64,000 bases of DNA from Tepidiforma sp. Lineage in GTDB: Bacteria > Chloroflexota > Dehalococcoidia > Tepidiformales > Tepidiformaceae. Every line of letters starts with the position of its first letter. The stretch's first letter is position 1. The notes under the pieces are model-generated. The model saw nothing but the letters and a program-made list of their open reading frames with translations, was not told the origin of the DNA and ran no database searches. Positions 26,954-36,370 of the stretch are shown here, piece after piece. A program made the translations under genes and the position numbers. The stretch spans positions 744,001 through 808,000 of the forward strand of contig BPIE01000001.1 in assembly GCA_026003935.1 (NCBI GenBank), in the 5' to 3' direction.

Positions 26954-29900
26954 TCAGGTTGCGAGGATGGTGCGGACCTTTTCGAGAAGCTCCTGGGGGC
27001 GGAACGGTTTCTGGATGAAGCCCGCGAGGCCTTTGCCGGCGAACCGTTCGGTGGCGTCCTGTTCGTTGTAGCCGGAGGTGAGGAGGACGCGGACACCGGG
27101 GTGGATGCGGCGGAGCTCGCGGAAGGTTTCTTCGCCGTCCATGTGGGGCATGGTCATGTCGAGGATGACGAGGTCGATGCCGGGGTGAGCGCGGTAGACG
27201 TCGACGGCGGCGGCGCCATCGGGGCCAAGGAGGACGGAGTAGCCGGCCTGCTCGAGCATGCGGCGGGTGACGGTGCGGACGGTTTCGTCGTCGTCGACGA
27301 CGAGGATGGTGCCGCCGGCAGGGGCCGATGGCGCGGCCCCCTCCTGCGCGAGCGCTACTGCGGGGGCGGCACCGGCAGCAGGGAAGAGGATCTTGAAGGT
27401 GGTGCCGCGGCCGGGTTCGGTGTAGAGCTTGATGGCGCCGCGGTGGCTGCGGACGATGCCGAGAACGGCGGCGAGGCCGAGTCCGCGGCCGGTGAATTTG
27501 GTGGTAAAGAAGGGGTCGAAGATTCGGGCAGCGGTTTCCTCATCCATACCGACGCCGGTGTCAGCGACTTCGAGGTAGACGTAGTCGCCCTCGGGGAGGT
27601 CGTCGTCCATGTAGGCGGTCTTGAGGTAGGCGGCGTCGGCGTGCATGAGGCCGGTGGAGATGGAGATGACACCGGAGCGGTCGCCGATGGCGTCAGAGGC
27701 GTTGGTGATGAGGTTCATGATGACCTGGCGGAGCTGGGTGGCATCGCCTTCGATGGCGGGAAGGTCGGGTGCGAAGCGGTATTTCAGGACGGCGCGCTTG
27801 GAGACGGAGACCTCGAGGAGGTGGGCCATCTCTTCGACGACGCGGGAGAGGTTGAGGCGTTCGATGACGAATTTGCCCTTGCCGGAGTAGGCGAGCATCT
27901 GGCGGGTGAGCTCGGCGGCGCGCTGGGCGGCGGTTTCGATGTCGAGGACCGTTTGGCGGGCGGGCGATTCCGGGGGGAGCTCCATGAGGGCGAGCCCGGC
28001 GTTGCCGAGGATGGCGACGAGGAGGTTGTTGAAGTCGTGCGCGATGCCGCCGGCGAGGACGCCGAGGCTTTCGAGCTTCTGGGTCTGCTGCATCTGGAGG
28101 TCGAGGCGGCGGCGCTCTTCGTCGGCGCGGACGAGGTCGGTGGTGTCGAGTGCGGAGAGGAGGGTGGCTTGCCGGCCGTCAAAGGTGAAGGGGGAGGCGG
28201 CGACGCGGAGGTGGCGCACCTGCTCGGAGGCGGTCCTGATGCGGATGGTGAAGCGGGAGACCTGTTCGAGGCCGGCCTGGCGGCGGTGGAAATGCTCAAG
28301 CATGACGGGGATGTCGGCGGGTTCGATGAGTGATGCGAGGAACCCGGGCTGCTGGAGCTGCTCCCTGGGGTAGCCGGTAAGGCGCTCCATCTCGGCGTTG
28401 ACGAAGAGGGCGTTGGCGCCGTCGGAGACCCAGACGGCGGCGGAGACGGCGTCGAGGAGCTGGCGGAGGCGGGCTTCGCTCTGGCGGAGGGCTTCCTCCG
28501 CGGTGACGGTGTCGTGGACGTCGAGGACCACGCCGACCTGGCCCATGAACTGGCCGTGCTCGTCGAAGCGGGGGGTGGAGTGTTCGTGCACCCAGCGGTA
28601 GGTGCCGGAGCGGTGGCGGAGGCGGTAGCGGATGCTGGAGGGAGCGGGGTGCTCGAGCGCTTCGCGGAAGTCTTCGAGGACGCGGGGGAGGTCGTCGTGG
28701 TGGATGACTTGCTGCCAGCCGTTGCCGAGGAGCTCGGGACCGGCGCCGGTGAATTCGAAGCAGGCACGGGACATGTAGTCGACGAGGCCATCGGGGCGGG
28801 CGGTCCAGATCATGATGGGGGCGGAGTCGGCGAGGTTGCGGAAGCGAGCCTCGCTCTCGGCGAGCGCTGCGCGGTCGCGGACGCGCTCGGTGACGTCGCG
28901 GGCGACGCTGCCGATGCCGACGATGGCGCCGGCGGGGTCGCGGAGGGGGAAGTAGGACGTCGAAAGGATCACGGAGGTGCCGTCTTTGCGCCGCCAGGCG
29001 CGTTCCATGTCTTCGATGTTTTCGCCGGCGAGGACCCGGGCGCGGATTTGGTCGCGGAGCCCCTGCTGGTCGGGTTCGAAGAGGAAGGCGCTGGTTCGGC
29101 CGAGGACCTCGTCGGCGGTGTACCCGAAGGTAAGCTCTGCTCCGCGGTTCCAGGAGGTGATGGCGCCGGAGAGGTCGGTGGTGACCATGGCGTCGCGGGA
29201 GAATTCGACGATGGAGGCGAGGCGGCGGTTTTCGAGGGCGGTGCGATAGATGTCGGTGAGGTCGCGGGTGATGGTGAGGACGGTTTCGACCTCGCCGGTT
29301 TCGTTTCGTTCGGGGATGAGCCAGGTTTGGCTGTAGGTGCCCGGTCCGCGGAAGTCTGAGGCGCCTTCGCGGACGAGGGGCGCGCCGCCGTCGAAGACGG
29401 AGGCGACGGCCTGTTCGAGGCGCTGGAGGGACTCGTTTCCGGGGAGGAGCTCGGTGGGGCGACGGCCGGCGACCTGGCGAAGCTCGGAGCCGATGCTGGC
29501 GAGGGCGGCGGGGTTGGCGTAGATGATGCGCAGCCCGGCATCGAAGCGCACGATGAGGTCGGGGGAGTTTTCGGCGAGGGTCCGGAATTCGCGTTCGCGG
29601 CGAAGCAGCTCGAGCTCGGCGGCGCGGCGCTGGCGGATGTCGAGGATGGCGCCGCGGACGAGGCGCCGGTCGTGGGGGGGCATGCGCACGAGGCGGACCT
29701 CGCAGAGGATTGGGCGGCCGGCGGAGTCGCGGTGGACCCACTCGAACTCGAGGCTTTCGCCGGCCAGGGCGCGTTCGAGGTAGGCGGCAGCGAGGTCGGC
29801 GCTGCGCTGGCCGCCGGGCTGGAGGTCGGGGCTGAGGGATGCGGGGCTCTCGTAGAGGAGCTGTTCGCGCTGCATGGCGAAGAGGCGGCAGGCGTCGTCG

Positions 29901-30427
29901 TTGGCTTCGACGAAGCGGCCGAGGTCGACGTCGTAGACGACGATGGCGTGGCCGGCGTAGTCGAAGATGGTGTGGTAGCGCTGTTCGGCCTCGCGGGCAC
30001 GGGCGAGGGCCTGTTCGATGGGGGTGTGCTCGAGGATGAAGGTGACCCGGGCAGGGAGGCCGCGGTACTCCAGGTCCTGCCCGGCGATGCGGACCTGGAG
30101 GATGCGGCCGTCGCGGGTGCGGTGGCGCCAGTAGGCGGGCATCGGGTGTGTGCCGCGTTCGCGCACCGCGCGGAGGAGTTCGGGGACGTCTTCGGGGGGG
30201 CGGATGTCGGCGAGGGTGAGGTGGCGGAATTCGTCGGGGGAGTAGCCGTAGAGGTCGCAAGCTGCGCGGTTGGCTTCGAGGATGCGGAGGGTGCCGCGTT
30301 CGAACACGAGCGCGGGGAGGGGGTGGTCGAAGAAGAAGATGCCGGGCGGGAGGTCTCCCGGGCTGGTGCCGGCGTCGGTGGGGGGCTGGGGGTCCTGGGG
30401 GGTTGAATGGCCCTGGCCGTGTGTCAC
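26954..30427 (-). CDS. Hybrid sensor histidine kinase with six PAS domains and a C-terminal receiver
   Basis: A 1157-residue soluble kinase with no transmembrane segment seen. Six consecutive PAS folds begin at about residues 25, 160, 285, 400, 525 and 655 (for example 'ILEANRAACDLYGYSPDEF', 'ITSWNRGAELTFGYTADEVLG', 'LFVNAEMERLTGYPREQL'). The HisKA box 'LAGGIAHDFNNLLVAILGNAGLAL' supplies the phospho-His, followed by N ('NLITNASDAI'), G1 ('DTGVGMDEE') and G2 ('GRGLGLAAVLGIV') boxes. A receiver occupies 1038-1157 with Asp1090 ('ILDMTMPHMDGE'). GTG at 30427 follows AAGGAAGG; a further 267 open codons upstream are rejected. No separate response regulator is adjacent. Confidence 0.93.
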   Translation of the reverse strand: MTHGQGHSTPQDPQPPTDAGTSPGDLPPGIFFFDHPLPALVFERGTLRILEANRAACDLYGYSPDEFRHLTLADIRPPEDVPELLRAVRERGTHPMPAYWRHRTRDGRILQVRIAGQDLEYRGLPARVTFILEHTPIEQALARAREAEQRYHTIFDYAGHAIVVYDVDLGRFVEANDDACRLFAMQREQLLYESPASLSPDLQPGGQRSADLAAAYLERALAGESLEFEWVHRDSAGRPILCEVRLVRMPPHDRRLVRGAILDIRQRRAAELELLRREREFRTLAENSPDLIVRFDAGLRIIYANPAALASIGSELRQVAGRRPTELLPGNESLQRLEQAVASVFDGGAPLVREGASDFRGPGTYSQTWLIPERNETGEVETVLTITRDLTDIYRTALENRRLASIVEFSRDAMVTTDLSGAITSWNRGAELTFGYTADEVLGRTSAFLFEPDQQGLRDQIRARVLAGENIEDMERAWRRKDGTSVILSTSYFPLRDPAGAIVGIGSVARDVTERVRDRAALAESEARFRNLADSAPIMIWTARPDGLVDYMSRACFEFTGAGPELLGNGWQQVIHHDDLPRVLEDFREALEHPAPSSIRYRLRHRSGTYRWVHEHSTPRFDEHGQFMGQVGVVLDVHDTVTAEEALRQSEARLRQLLDAVSAAVWVSDGANALFVNAEMERLTGYPREQLQQPGFLASLIEPADIPVMLEHFHRRQAGLEQVSRFTIRIRTASEQVRHLRVAASPFTFDGRQATLLSALDTTDLVRADEERRRLDLQMQQTQKLESLGVLAGGIAHDFNNLLVAILGNAGLALMELPPESPARQTVLDIETAAQRAAELTRQMLAYSGKGKFVIERLNLSRVVEEMAHLLEVSVSKRAVLKYRFAPDLPAIEGDATQLRQVIMNLITNASDAIGDRSGVISISTGLMHADAAYLKTAYMDDDLPEGDYVYLEVADTGVGMDEETAARIFDPFFTTKFTGRGLGLAAVLGIVRSHRGAIKLYTEPGRGTTFKILFPAAGAAPAVALAQEGAAPSAPAGGTILVVDDDETVRTVTRRMLEQAGYSVLLGPDGAAAVDVYRAHPGIDLVILDMTMPHMDGEETFRELRRIHPGVRVLLTSGYNEQDATERFAGKGLAGFIQKPFRPQELLEKVRTILAT

Positions 30428-30452
30428 CGCTGCCTTCCTTTTCGTTAGGGGC

Positions 30453-30492
30453 ATCCTAGGGGACGGGTGGAGGGATTTCCTCGGGGATTTCC
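30453..30492 (-). promoter_or_regulatory. Kinase promoter with a direct repeat
   Basis: On the minus strand, two exact copies of GGAAATCCC (30484-30492 and 30472-30480) with a 12-base period lie 13 bases before a TAGGAT -10 (30453-30458). There is no good -35, so an activator bound at the direct repeat is likely. An AGAATTCT palindrome lies just upstream (30505-30512). Confidence 0.45.
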
Positions 30493-30525
30493 CTATTTCG
30501 GCTGAGAATTCTTCAGCTATGGGGC

Positions 30526-32283
30526 TCAGGCGATGGGGGGTTCGAGAAGGACGGCGTAGTCCTGCGGGCCATGAATGCCGCGGACGATGACCTTTTCGAC
30601 GTCGGCGGTGCGGCTGGGCCCGGTGAGGATGAGGGCATCGTCGCAAGCGCGCAGATAGGGGGCGAGGGCGGCGGGGTGCTCGACGATGGTTGCGGGGTCG
30701 ACGGCGAAGGCGACTGCCGGCGCGGCGAGGAGGGCGCGGCGTTCGACGGGGCTGCCGGTGAGGAGGACCGACCCGGTGCCGGCGACGGCGGCGGCAGCGG
30801 TGAGGTGGAGGGCCCGGGGCGGAGCGCTGGCCGGGAAGGTGACGCCGAGCTGCTCGGCGCGGAGGCGGAAGCGGTCGAGGGCTGACGGGGGCAGGACTTC
30901 GGCAGGCGCGATGACCGAGCGGTTGGTCCGGTCGGGGGCGGCGGCCTGGAGGAGGGCGGGCTCGTGGGGCGCGCCGGGTTCGGGGAGCGCTCGGGGGCCG
31001 GACCTGGCTGTAAGGATGGACGCGGGGAGCCGGCCGGCGGCGCGGAGTGAGAGGCGGGCAGCGGCAGCGGCTGCGCGGGCGGTGGGCGGGAGGCGGAAGG
31101 CGGCGGCCCAGGCGCGCCAGGCGGCGCGTTCGGCGCTGCTGCCGGCCTGGCGGCGTTCGACGGCATCGGCGCGGAGGTCGAGGAGCATGCGGTGGAGGGG
31201 GATGCCGACGGGGCAGGCTTCGGTGCAAGCGCCGCAGAGGGTGCTGGCAAAGGGGAGGTCGGCGTGGCGGCGGCCGGGCCAGAGGAGCGGGGAGACGACG
31301 GCGCCGATGGGCCCCATGTAGGGGGAGTCGTAGGCGAGCCCGCTCACGGAGCGGTAGACGGGGCAGGCGTTCATGCAGGCGCCGCAGCGGATGCAGCGGA
31401 GGACTTCGCGGTAGCGGGGGTCGGCGAGGACGCGGGAGCGGCCGTTGTCGACGACGACGACGTGGCGCTCCTGGCCGGCGGGCGGTGTGCCGAGGATGTG
31501 GGTGAAGGCGGTGAGGGGCTGGGCGGTGGCGCTGGGCGCGAGGACCTGGAGGACGGCGAGCGCGCCCGCTTCGTCGGCGACGATTTTTTCGAGGCCGGTG
31601 ACGACGATGTGCTTTCGGGGGTGGGAGACGCCGAGCGCGACGTTGCCTTCGTTTTCGACGATGAGGATGCGGCCGGAGGAAGCGATGAGCTGATTGGCGC
31701 CGGTGATGGCGGCGTCGCAGTCGTCGAAGTAGCGGGCGACGACGTCGCGGATGTGCTGCGAGAGGACGACGGGGTCATCGGACTGGAGGGGGGCGCCGGC
31801 GCGCTGGAGGATTTCGCGGATTCGGGTGCGGTTGAGGTGGATGGCGGGCGCGGTGATGTGGCTGGGGCCGCGGCCTTCGAGGTCGACGACGTATTCGCCG
31901 ATGTCGGTTTCGAGGACGTCGATGCCATCCTGCCGGAGAGCGTGGGTGAGGCCGATTTCTTCGGCGACCATGGACTTGGATTTCGCGACGCGGCGGGCGT
32001 TGCCGAGGAGGTCGCGAACGATTTGGACAGCCTCGGCGGGGGTGGCGGCGCGGTGGTAGCCGATGCCGCGGAGTGCGAGCTGTTCGCGGAGCTGGCGGTG
32101 CAGGGGTTCGAGGCGGTCGACGGCATCGGCGCGGGCGCGTTCGGCGCTGGCGCGGGCATCGGCGGGCCCGCGGGCGAGCATCGCGCGGGAGTCGTCGACG
32201 AGCTTGCGCATGATGGGGAGGAGGGTGGCGGAGCGGTGCTCGGCGGTAATTTCGCGGCGGGCGCGGTCGCGGAAGGCGGTCAT
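30526..32283 (-). CDS. lutB: LutB-LutC fusion, L-lactate utilisation Fe-S protein
   Basis: A 585-residue subunit of the LutABC lactate dehydrogenase system. N-terminal LUD domain ('RVAKSKSMVAEEIGLTHAL', 'ITGANQLIASSGRILIVENEGN', 'HIVVTGLEKIV') is followed by two ferredoxin motifs, C297-x2-C300-x2-C303-x3-C307 ('CIRCGACMNACP') and 'CGACTEACPVG' at 350-357. The last 115 residues repeat a small LUD/LutC-like domain ('DDALILTGPSRTADVEKVIVRGIHGPQDYAVLL'), which is a separate gene in Bacillus. The ATG overlaps the lutA stop (ATGA). The middle (about 380-460) is Ala/Arg-rich and probably a flexible linker. Confidence 0.9.
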   Translation of the reverse strand: MTAFRDRARREITAEHRSATLLPIMRKLVDDSRAMLARGPADARASAERARADAVDRLEPLHRQLREQLALRGIGYHRAATPAEAVQIVRDLLGNARRVAKSKSMVAEEIGLTHALRQDGIDVLETDIGEYVVDLEGRGPSHITAPAIHLNRTRIREILQRAGAPLQSDDPVVLSQHIRDVVARYFDDCDAAITGANQLIASSGRILIVENEGNVALGVSHPRKHIVVTGLEKIVADEAGALAVLQVLAPSATAQPLTAFTHILGTPPAGQERHVVVVDNGRSRVLADPRYREVLRCIRCGACMNACPVYRSVSGLAYDSPYMGPIGAVVSPLLWPGRRHADLPFASTLCGACTEACPVGIPLHRMLLDLRADAVERRQAGSSAERAAWRAWAAAFRLPPTARAAAAAARLSLRAAGRLPASILTARSGPRALPEPGAPHEPALLQAAAPDRTNRSVIAPAEVLPPSALDRFRLRAEQLGVTFPASAPPRALHLTAAAAVAGTGSVLLTGSPVERRALLAAPAVAFAVDPATIVEHPAALAPYLRACDDALILTGPSRTADVEKVIVRGIHGPQDYAVLLEPPIA

Positions 32284-32999
32284 CCGAGGGCCCTCGCGAG
32301 GAGTTCGGGGAGGGTCCATGCTTCGAGCTGGATGCCGAGCCCGGCGGCCCCGGACTGGAGGTGGGCGAGGCAGGAGTAATCGGGGGAGACGACGATGCGT
32401 GCGCCGGTTTCAGCGAGGGACTCGAGCTTTGCGCGCATGATTTCGACGGAGACCTCGGGCTGCTTCACGGCGAAGGTGCCGCCGAAACCGCAGCACTCCT
32501 CGGCGAAGGCGGGCTGGCGGACTTCGAGGCCTTCGATGCGGCCGAGGAGGGCTTCGAGGGCGGCGGAGGCGCGGAGCTCGCGGCGGCTGTGGCAGGACTC
32601 GTGGAGAACGACGACGCCCGGGAGGCGAAGGGGGAGGGAGGCGAGGGCGGGGTGGCGGGCGACGTAGGTGGCGAAATCGACGAAGCGGGCGGCGATGGCG
32701 GCGGCGGCGCGGTCGCGGGGGGGCTGCCAGAGGCCCGGGAGGTAGTGGCGAACCATGGCGGTGCAGGAGCCGGAGGTGGTGACGATGGCGGCGTGCGCGC
32801 GGGCTGCGCGGAGGAGCTGGCGGCCGACGGCGCGGGCCTCGGCGCGGAAGCCGGAATTGAAGGCAGGCTGGCCGCAGCAGCGGCCATCGATGAGGGTGAC
32901 GGTATCGCCGAGGGCTTCGAGGACCCGTCGGGCATCGGCGGCATCACCGGGACGAAGCGCCTGCAGATAGCAGGGGTCGAAGAGGGCGACGGATGCCAT
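32280..32999 (-). CDS. lutA: LutA, CCG-domain subunit of L-lactate oxidation
   Basis: A 239-residue protein with two copies of the cysteine-rich CCG domain: 'ALFDPCYLQALRP' with 'GRCCGQPAFNSGF', and 'LHESCHSRRELR' with 'EECCGFGGTFAVKQPEVS'. These bind a noncubane or [4Fe-4S] centre and move electrons in LutABC, GlcF and heterodisulfide reductase relatives. I chose ATG at 32999, because the -10 TACAAT is seven bases in front of it, so it should be leaderless; an ATG three codons earlier (33008) would overlap that -10. Confidence 0.92.
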   Translation of the reverse strand: MASVALFDPCYLQALRPGDAADARRVLEALGDTVTLIDGRCCGQPAFNSGFRAEARAVGRQLLRAARAHAAIVTTSGSCTAMVRHYLPGLWQPPRDRAAAAIAARFVDFATYVARHPALASLPLRLPGVVVLHESCHSRRELRASAALEALLGRIEGLEVRQPAFAEECCGFGGTFAVKQPEVSVEIMRAKLESLAETGARIVVSPDYSCLAHLQSGAAGLGIQLEAWTLPELLARALG

Positions 33000-33006
33000 T
33001 GGGGGC

Positions 33007-33012
33007 ATTGTA
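33007..33012 (-). promoter_or_regulatory. -10 element of leaderless lutA
   Basis: TACAAT on the minus strand, seven bases before the ATG at 32999. A perfect 10-base palindrome CAGAATTCTG (33048-33057) lies upstream, near -50, as a possible operator shared with the divergent CDGSH gene. Confidence 0.6.
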
Positions 33013-33092
33013 CGGCGGGCTGATTGCGCCGGGTTTGGCGGCTCCTTCAGAATTCTGCGGGAACGCAGCACCTCAGGAGCAGGCAACCGACC

Positions 33093-33296
33093 ATGGCAGA
33101 AACAACGATCAAGGTTCGCGACAACGGGCCGTACCTTGTGCAGGGGGAGTTCGTGGTGGTGGACGCGGAGGGGAACGCGTGGGAGAAGAAGGGGGACGTC
33201 GCGCTCTGCCGGTGCGGGCACTCGGCGACGAAACCGTTCTGCGACGGGACGCACCGGCGGGAGGGGTTCGAGTCGGCGCCGCGGGCGAGCGGCTGA
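33093..33296 (+). CDS. CDGSH iron-sulfur domain protein
   Basis: A 67-residue stand-alone CDGSH protein. The [2Fe-2S] motif reads CRCGHSATKPFCDGTH: three Cys and one His ligand, the MitoNEET-type labile cluster. It is preceded by a short beta-rich N-terminus ('DNGPYLVQGEFVVVDAEGNAW'). ATG at 33093 follows AGGAG at 33075-33079; the open frame begins 23 codons earlier. It may store or transfer clusters or act as a redox sensor; it diverges from the Fe-S-rich lut operon. Confidence 0.9.
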   Translation: MAETTIKVRDNGPYLVQGEFVVVDAEGNAWEKKGDVALCRCGHSATKPFCDGTHRREGFESAPRASG

Positions 33297-33333
33297 CCGG
33301 CGGGGGCGGTCGAGCGACAGCGCCGCCCGGGAA

Positions 33334-34152
33334 TCACTCGTAGAGGCGGGCGGCGGCCGCCTCGAGTTCGCGCATTTCTGCAGGGTCGAGGGGCCGGAAC
33401 GCCTCGGCGGCTGCGGCGTTCTCGCGGACGCGGTCGGGGTAGCGGGCGCCAGGGATGACGACGGAGACGGCGGGGTGGGAGAGGGCGTAGCGAAGGAGAT
33501 TGGCGGGGGTGAGGATGCCGGCGGCGCCGCGTGCGAGGAGGCCGCGGATGCTGCTGGTGCGCCCGGAGCCGCCGAGGGGGCGCATGACGACGACGGCGAC
33601 GCCGCGCTCGCCGGAGAGGTCGAGGAGGGGGCGCGATTCGGGGTAGAAGGCGGAGTACTCGAGCATGATGGCGTCGAAGGCGCCGGACTCGATGGCGAGG
33701 CGGGCGACTTCGAGGCTGTGGGTGGAGATGCCGATGTGGCGGATCGCCCCGCGCTCGCGGGCGGCCTGGAGGCCTTCGAGCGCGCCGCCGGGGGCGGTGA
33801 CCTGGGCCCAGGCTTCGAGGGTCGAGACATCGTGGAGCTGGTAAAGGTGGATGGTGTCGAGGCCGAGGACCTGGCGGGAGCGATCGACTTCGTACTGGGC
33901 GCTCGATGCGGTGCGGCGGAACGTCTTGCTGGCGAAGAAGGCGTCAGCCGCGCCGTGCTCGCGGACGACGCGCCCGAGGAGGTGCTCGGAGCCTTCGTAA
34001 TCGCGTGCGGTATCGATGAAACGGAGGCCGAGGTCGAGGGCGAGGGCGACGGTTTCGAAGGCCGCGGGCGAGTGGGGGGTATCCATGGCGCCGAGGCCGA
34101 GGACGGGGAGGTCGAAGCCGGCGGAGCCGAAGGGGCGGGAGGGGATGGGCAT
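33334..34152 (-). CDS. Aldo/keto reductase
   Basis: A 272-residue NADPH-dependent oxidoreductase of the AKR fold. The tetrad is visible as Asp in 'FIDTARDY', Tyr in the same motif, Lys in 'ASKTFRR' and His in 'YQLHD'. The nucleotide site near the end reads 'VSVVIPGARYPDRVRENAAA'. Close to the subgroup of bacterial AKRs of unknown substrate that resemble Tas and YajO. ATG at 34152 lies six bases after a TACACT -10 (leaderless); the frame extends 40 codons upstream. Confidence 0.9.
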   Translation of the reverse strand: MPIPSRPFGSAGFDLPVLGLGAMDTPHSPAAFETVALALDLGLRFIDTARDYEGSEHLLGRVVREHGAADAFFASKTFRRTASSAQYEVDRSRQVLGLDTIHLYQLHDVSTLEAWAQVTAPGGALEGLQAARERGAIRHIGISTHSLEVARLAIESGAFDAIMLEYSAFYPESRPLLDLSGERGVAVVVMRPLGGSGRTSSIRGLLARGAAGILTPANLLRYALSHPAVSVVIPGARYPDRVRENAAAAEAFRPLDPAEMRELEAAAARLYE

Positions 34153-34158
34153 GGTTCC

Positions 34159-34164
34159 AGTGTA
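34159..34164 (-). promoter_or_regulatory. -10 element of leaderless aldo/keto reductase
   Basis: TACACT on the minus strand, six bases before the ATG, identical in sequence and spacing to the lepA promoter. Confidence 0.6.
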
Positions 34165-34256
34165 GGGGCGCGGGACAGGAGGGCGGAGGCCGTTGTACGC
34201 TGCCGGTTGGCCGAACGGGGTTCGGCCGCGACACCTGAGACAGCGAGGTCGTTGAC

Positions 34257-35114
34257 GTGCCAATCGAACCATCGAAGGCGCTTGGGGCGCCGATCCAGGG
34301 CGGTTCGTTCCGCTGGGACCGCGACAAGGTCATCCTGTACCACCTCGGCGTTGGGGCTGGCGACCCGCCAACCGACCCGAACGAGCTGGCGTACACGTAT
34401 GAGCGGAACCTGAAGGTGCTGCCGAGCTTTGGCGTCATCCCGGCGTTTGGTTCGCTGGGGGGTGTGGGGCAGGTCCCGGGGCTGCAGTTCAACCCGGCGC
34501 TGCTGCTCCACGGTGAGCAGGACCTCGAAATCCGGAAGCCGATCCCGGTGGAGGGGGAGGTGGAGACGAGCGGGAAGGTGGCCGGGATTTACGACAAGGG
34601 GAAGGCGGCGCTCGTGGTGCTGGAGACCGAGACGAAGCTGAAGGGTGATTCGGAGCCGCTGTTCGTGAACCGGTTCTCGCTCTTCCTGCGCGGGGAGGGG
34701 GGCTTCGGCGGGGAGAGCGGGCCGCCGGCCGGCAATGAAGCGCCGAACCGGGCGCCTGACGGGACGGTGGAGTCGAAGACGCTGCCGCAGCAGGCGCTGC
34801 TTTACCGCCTCTCGGGGGACAAGAACCCGCTGCACGCGGACCCGGAGTTCGCGAAGATGGGCGGGTTCGATCGGCCGATCCTGCACGGGCTGTGTTCGTT
34901 CGGGGTGGTGTGCAAGGCGGTGGTGGACCACGCGCTCGGGGGAGATACGGGGAAGGTGGCGCGGTACCAGGCGCGGTTCGCGGGGGTGGTGTTCCCGGGC
35001 GAGACGATCGTGACGTCGTATTGGCGGGAGGGGGAGACGATTCTCGTTGCGGCCCAGACGAAGGAGCGGGGGACGCCGGTCATTACGAACGCGGCGATTA
35101 CGGTTCGCGGCTAA
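34257..35114 (+). CDS. MaoC-type enoyl-CoA hydratase (hydratase 2, double hot-dog)
   Basis: A 285-residue protein of two hot-dog folds. The C-terminal half has the hydratase-2 motif with catalytic Asp and His: 'LYRLSGDKNPLHADPEFAKMGGFDRPILHG'. The N-terminal half ('LYHLGVGAGDPPTDPNELAYTYE') is the substrate-binding degenerate fold, as in the hydratase part of MFE-2. It would convert trans-2-enoyl-CoA to (R)-3-hydroxyacyl-CoA, matching the SDR at 23962. The start is GTG; a TACGCT hexamer (34196-34201) is the probable -10. It diverges from the aldo/keto reductase. Confidence 0.92.
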   Translation: MPIEPSKALGAPIQGGSFRWDRDKVILYHLGVGAGDPPTDPNELAYTYERNLKVLPSFGVIPAFGSLGGVGQVPGLQFNPALLLHGEQDLEIRKPIPVEGEVETSGKVAGIYDKGKAALVVLETETKLKGDSEPLFVNRFSLFLRGEGGFGGESGPPAGNEAPNRAPDGTVESKTLPQQALLYRLSGDKNPLHADPEFAKMGGFDRPILHGLCSFGVVCKAVVDHALGGDTGKVARYQARFAGVVFPGETIVTSYWREGETILVAAQTKERGTPVITNAAITVRG

Positions 35115-35138
35115 GCGGCTGCCGGGACGAACGCGAGG

Positions 35139-35168
35139 GGGAGCCGGGACGTGTCCGTCCCGGCTCCC
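35139..35168. terminator. Bidirectional hairpin between MaoC and LOG genes
   Basis: A perfect 12-bp stem (GGGAGCCGGGAC and complement) around loop GTGTCC, midway between convergent genes; followed by TGTTT on the plus strand. Confidence 0.75.
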
Positions 35169-35184
35169 GCTGTTTGGAACGGGC

Positions 35185-35970
<786 letters not shown>

Positions 35971-35977
35971 GACGACA

Positions 35978-35983
35978 AGTCTA
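35978..35983 (-). promoter_or_regulatory. -10 element of leaderless LOG gene
   Basis: TAGACT on the minus strand, seven bases before the ATG at 35970. Confidence 0.55.
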
Positions 35984-36076
35984 TCGGGGCGGGGATTTGC
36001 GGGCTGCTGGGAGATGCGCAAGTGAATGGGGGAGTTTCCCTACGCTGCCGGGGGGCGGACGGCCGAATGTTGAGGT

Positions 36077-36265
36077 ATGGGACACGGTACAGAGCGGCAG
36101 GCGCGAGAGCTGCACGCGGTGCCTCAGCGGGAGGGGTGGGCGCTGATTGCAGCCGGGAGCGAGCGGCCCCTTGGGCTGTATCGCGAACTCGGTCAGGCGA
36201 TCGACGCGGCGCTGGTTGGGGGTCGGCTGGTGCGGCTGGTGGTGCACGAGCGAAAGGCGGGGTAA
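36077..36265 (+). CDS. Small protein, DUF2188-like
   Basis: 62 residues. The pattern 'ELHAVPQREGWALIAAGSERPLGLYRELGQAIDAAL' then 'LVRLVVHERKAG' follows the DUF2188 layout (VVPR-WxV, an alternating strand, a helix, VHxxxG), a tiny domain of unknown function. A TACGCT hexamer at 36041-36046 could be the -10, and GAGG lies close before the ATG. It diverges from the LOG gene. Coding status is likely but not certain. Confidence 0.55.
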   Translation: MGHGTERQARELHAVPQREGWALIAAGSERPLGLYRELGQAIDAALVGGRLVRLVVHERKAG

Positions 36266-36370
36266 GGGCGGGGCGGGCCGGCCCGCGAGGGGCTTCAGTC
36301 CGGGCCGCCGGGTGCCGAAAGCCATAACGACGGCTGCGTGCGGCGCGGCCGGGACGTCGAGGAGGCCGCC

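Noticed and set aside
30428-31228. Extension of the histidine kinase frame upstream (1424 residues)
   Set aside because: Arg/Pro-rich, antisense-like to lutBC; the GTG at 30427 with an AAGGAAGG site begins exactly at the plausible N-terminus.
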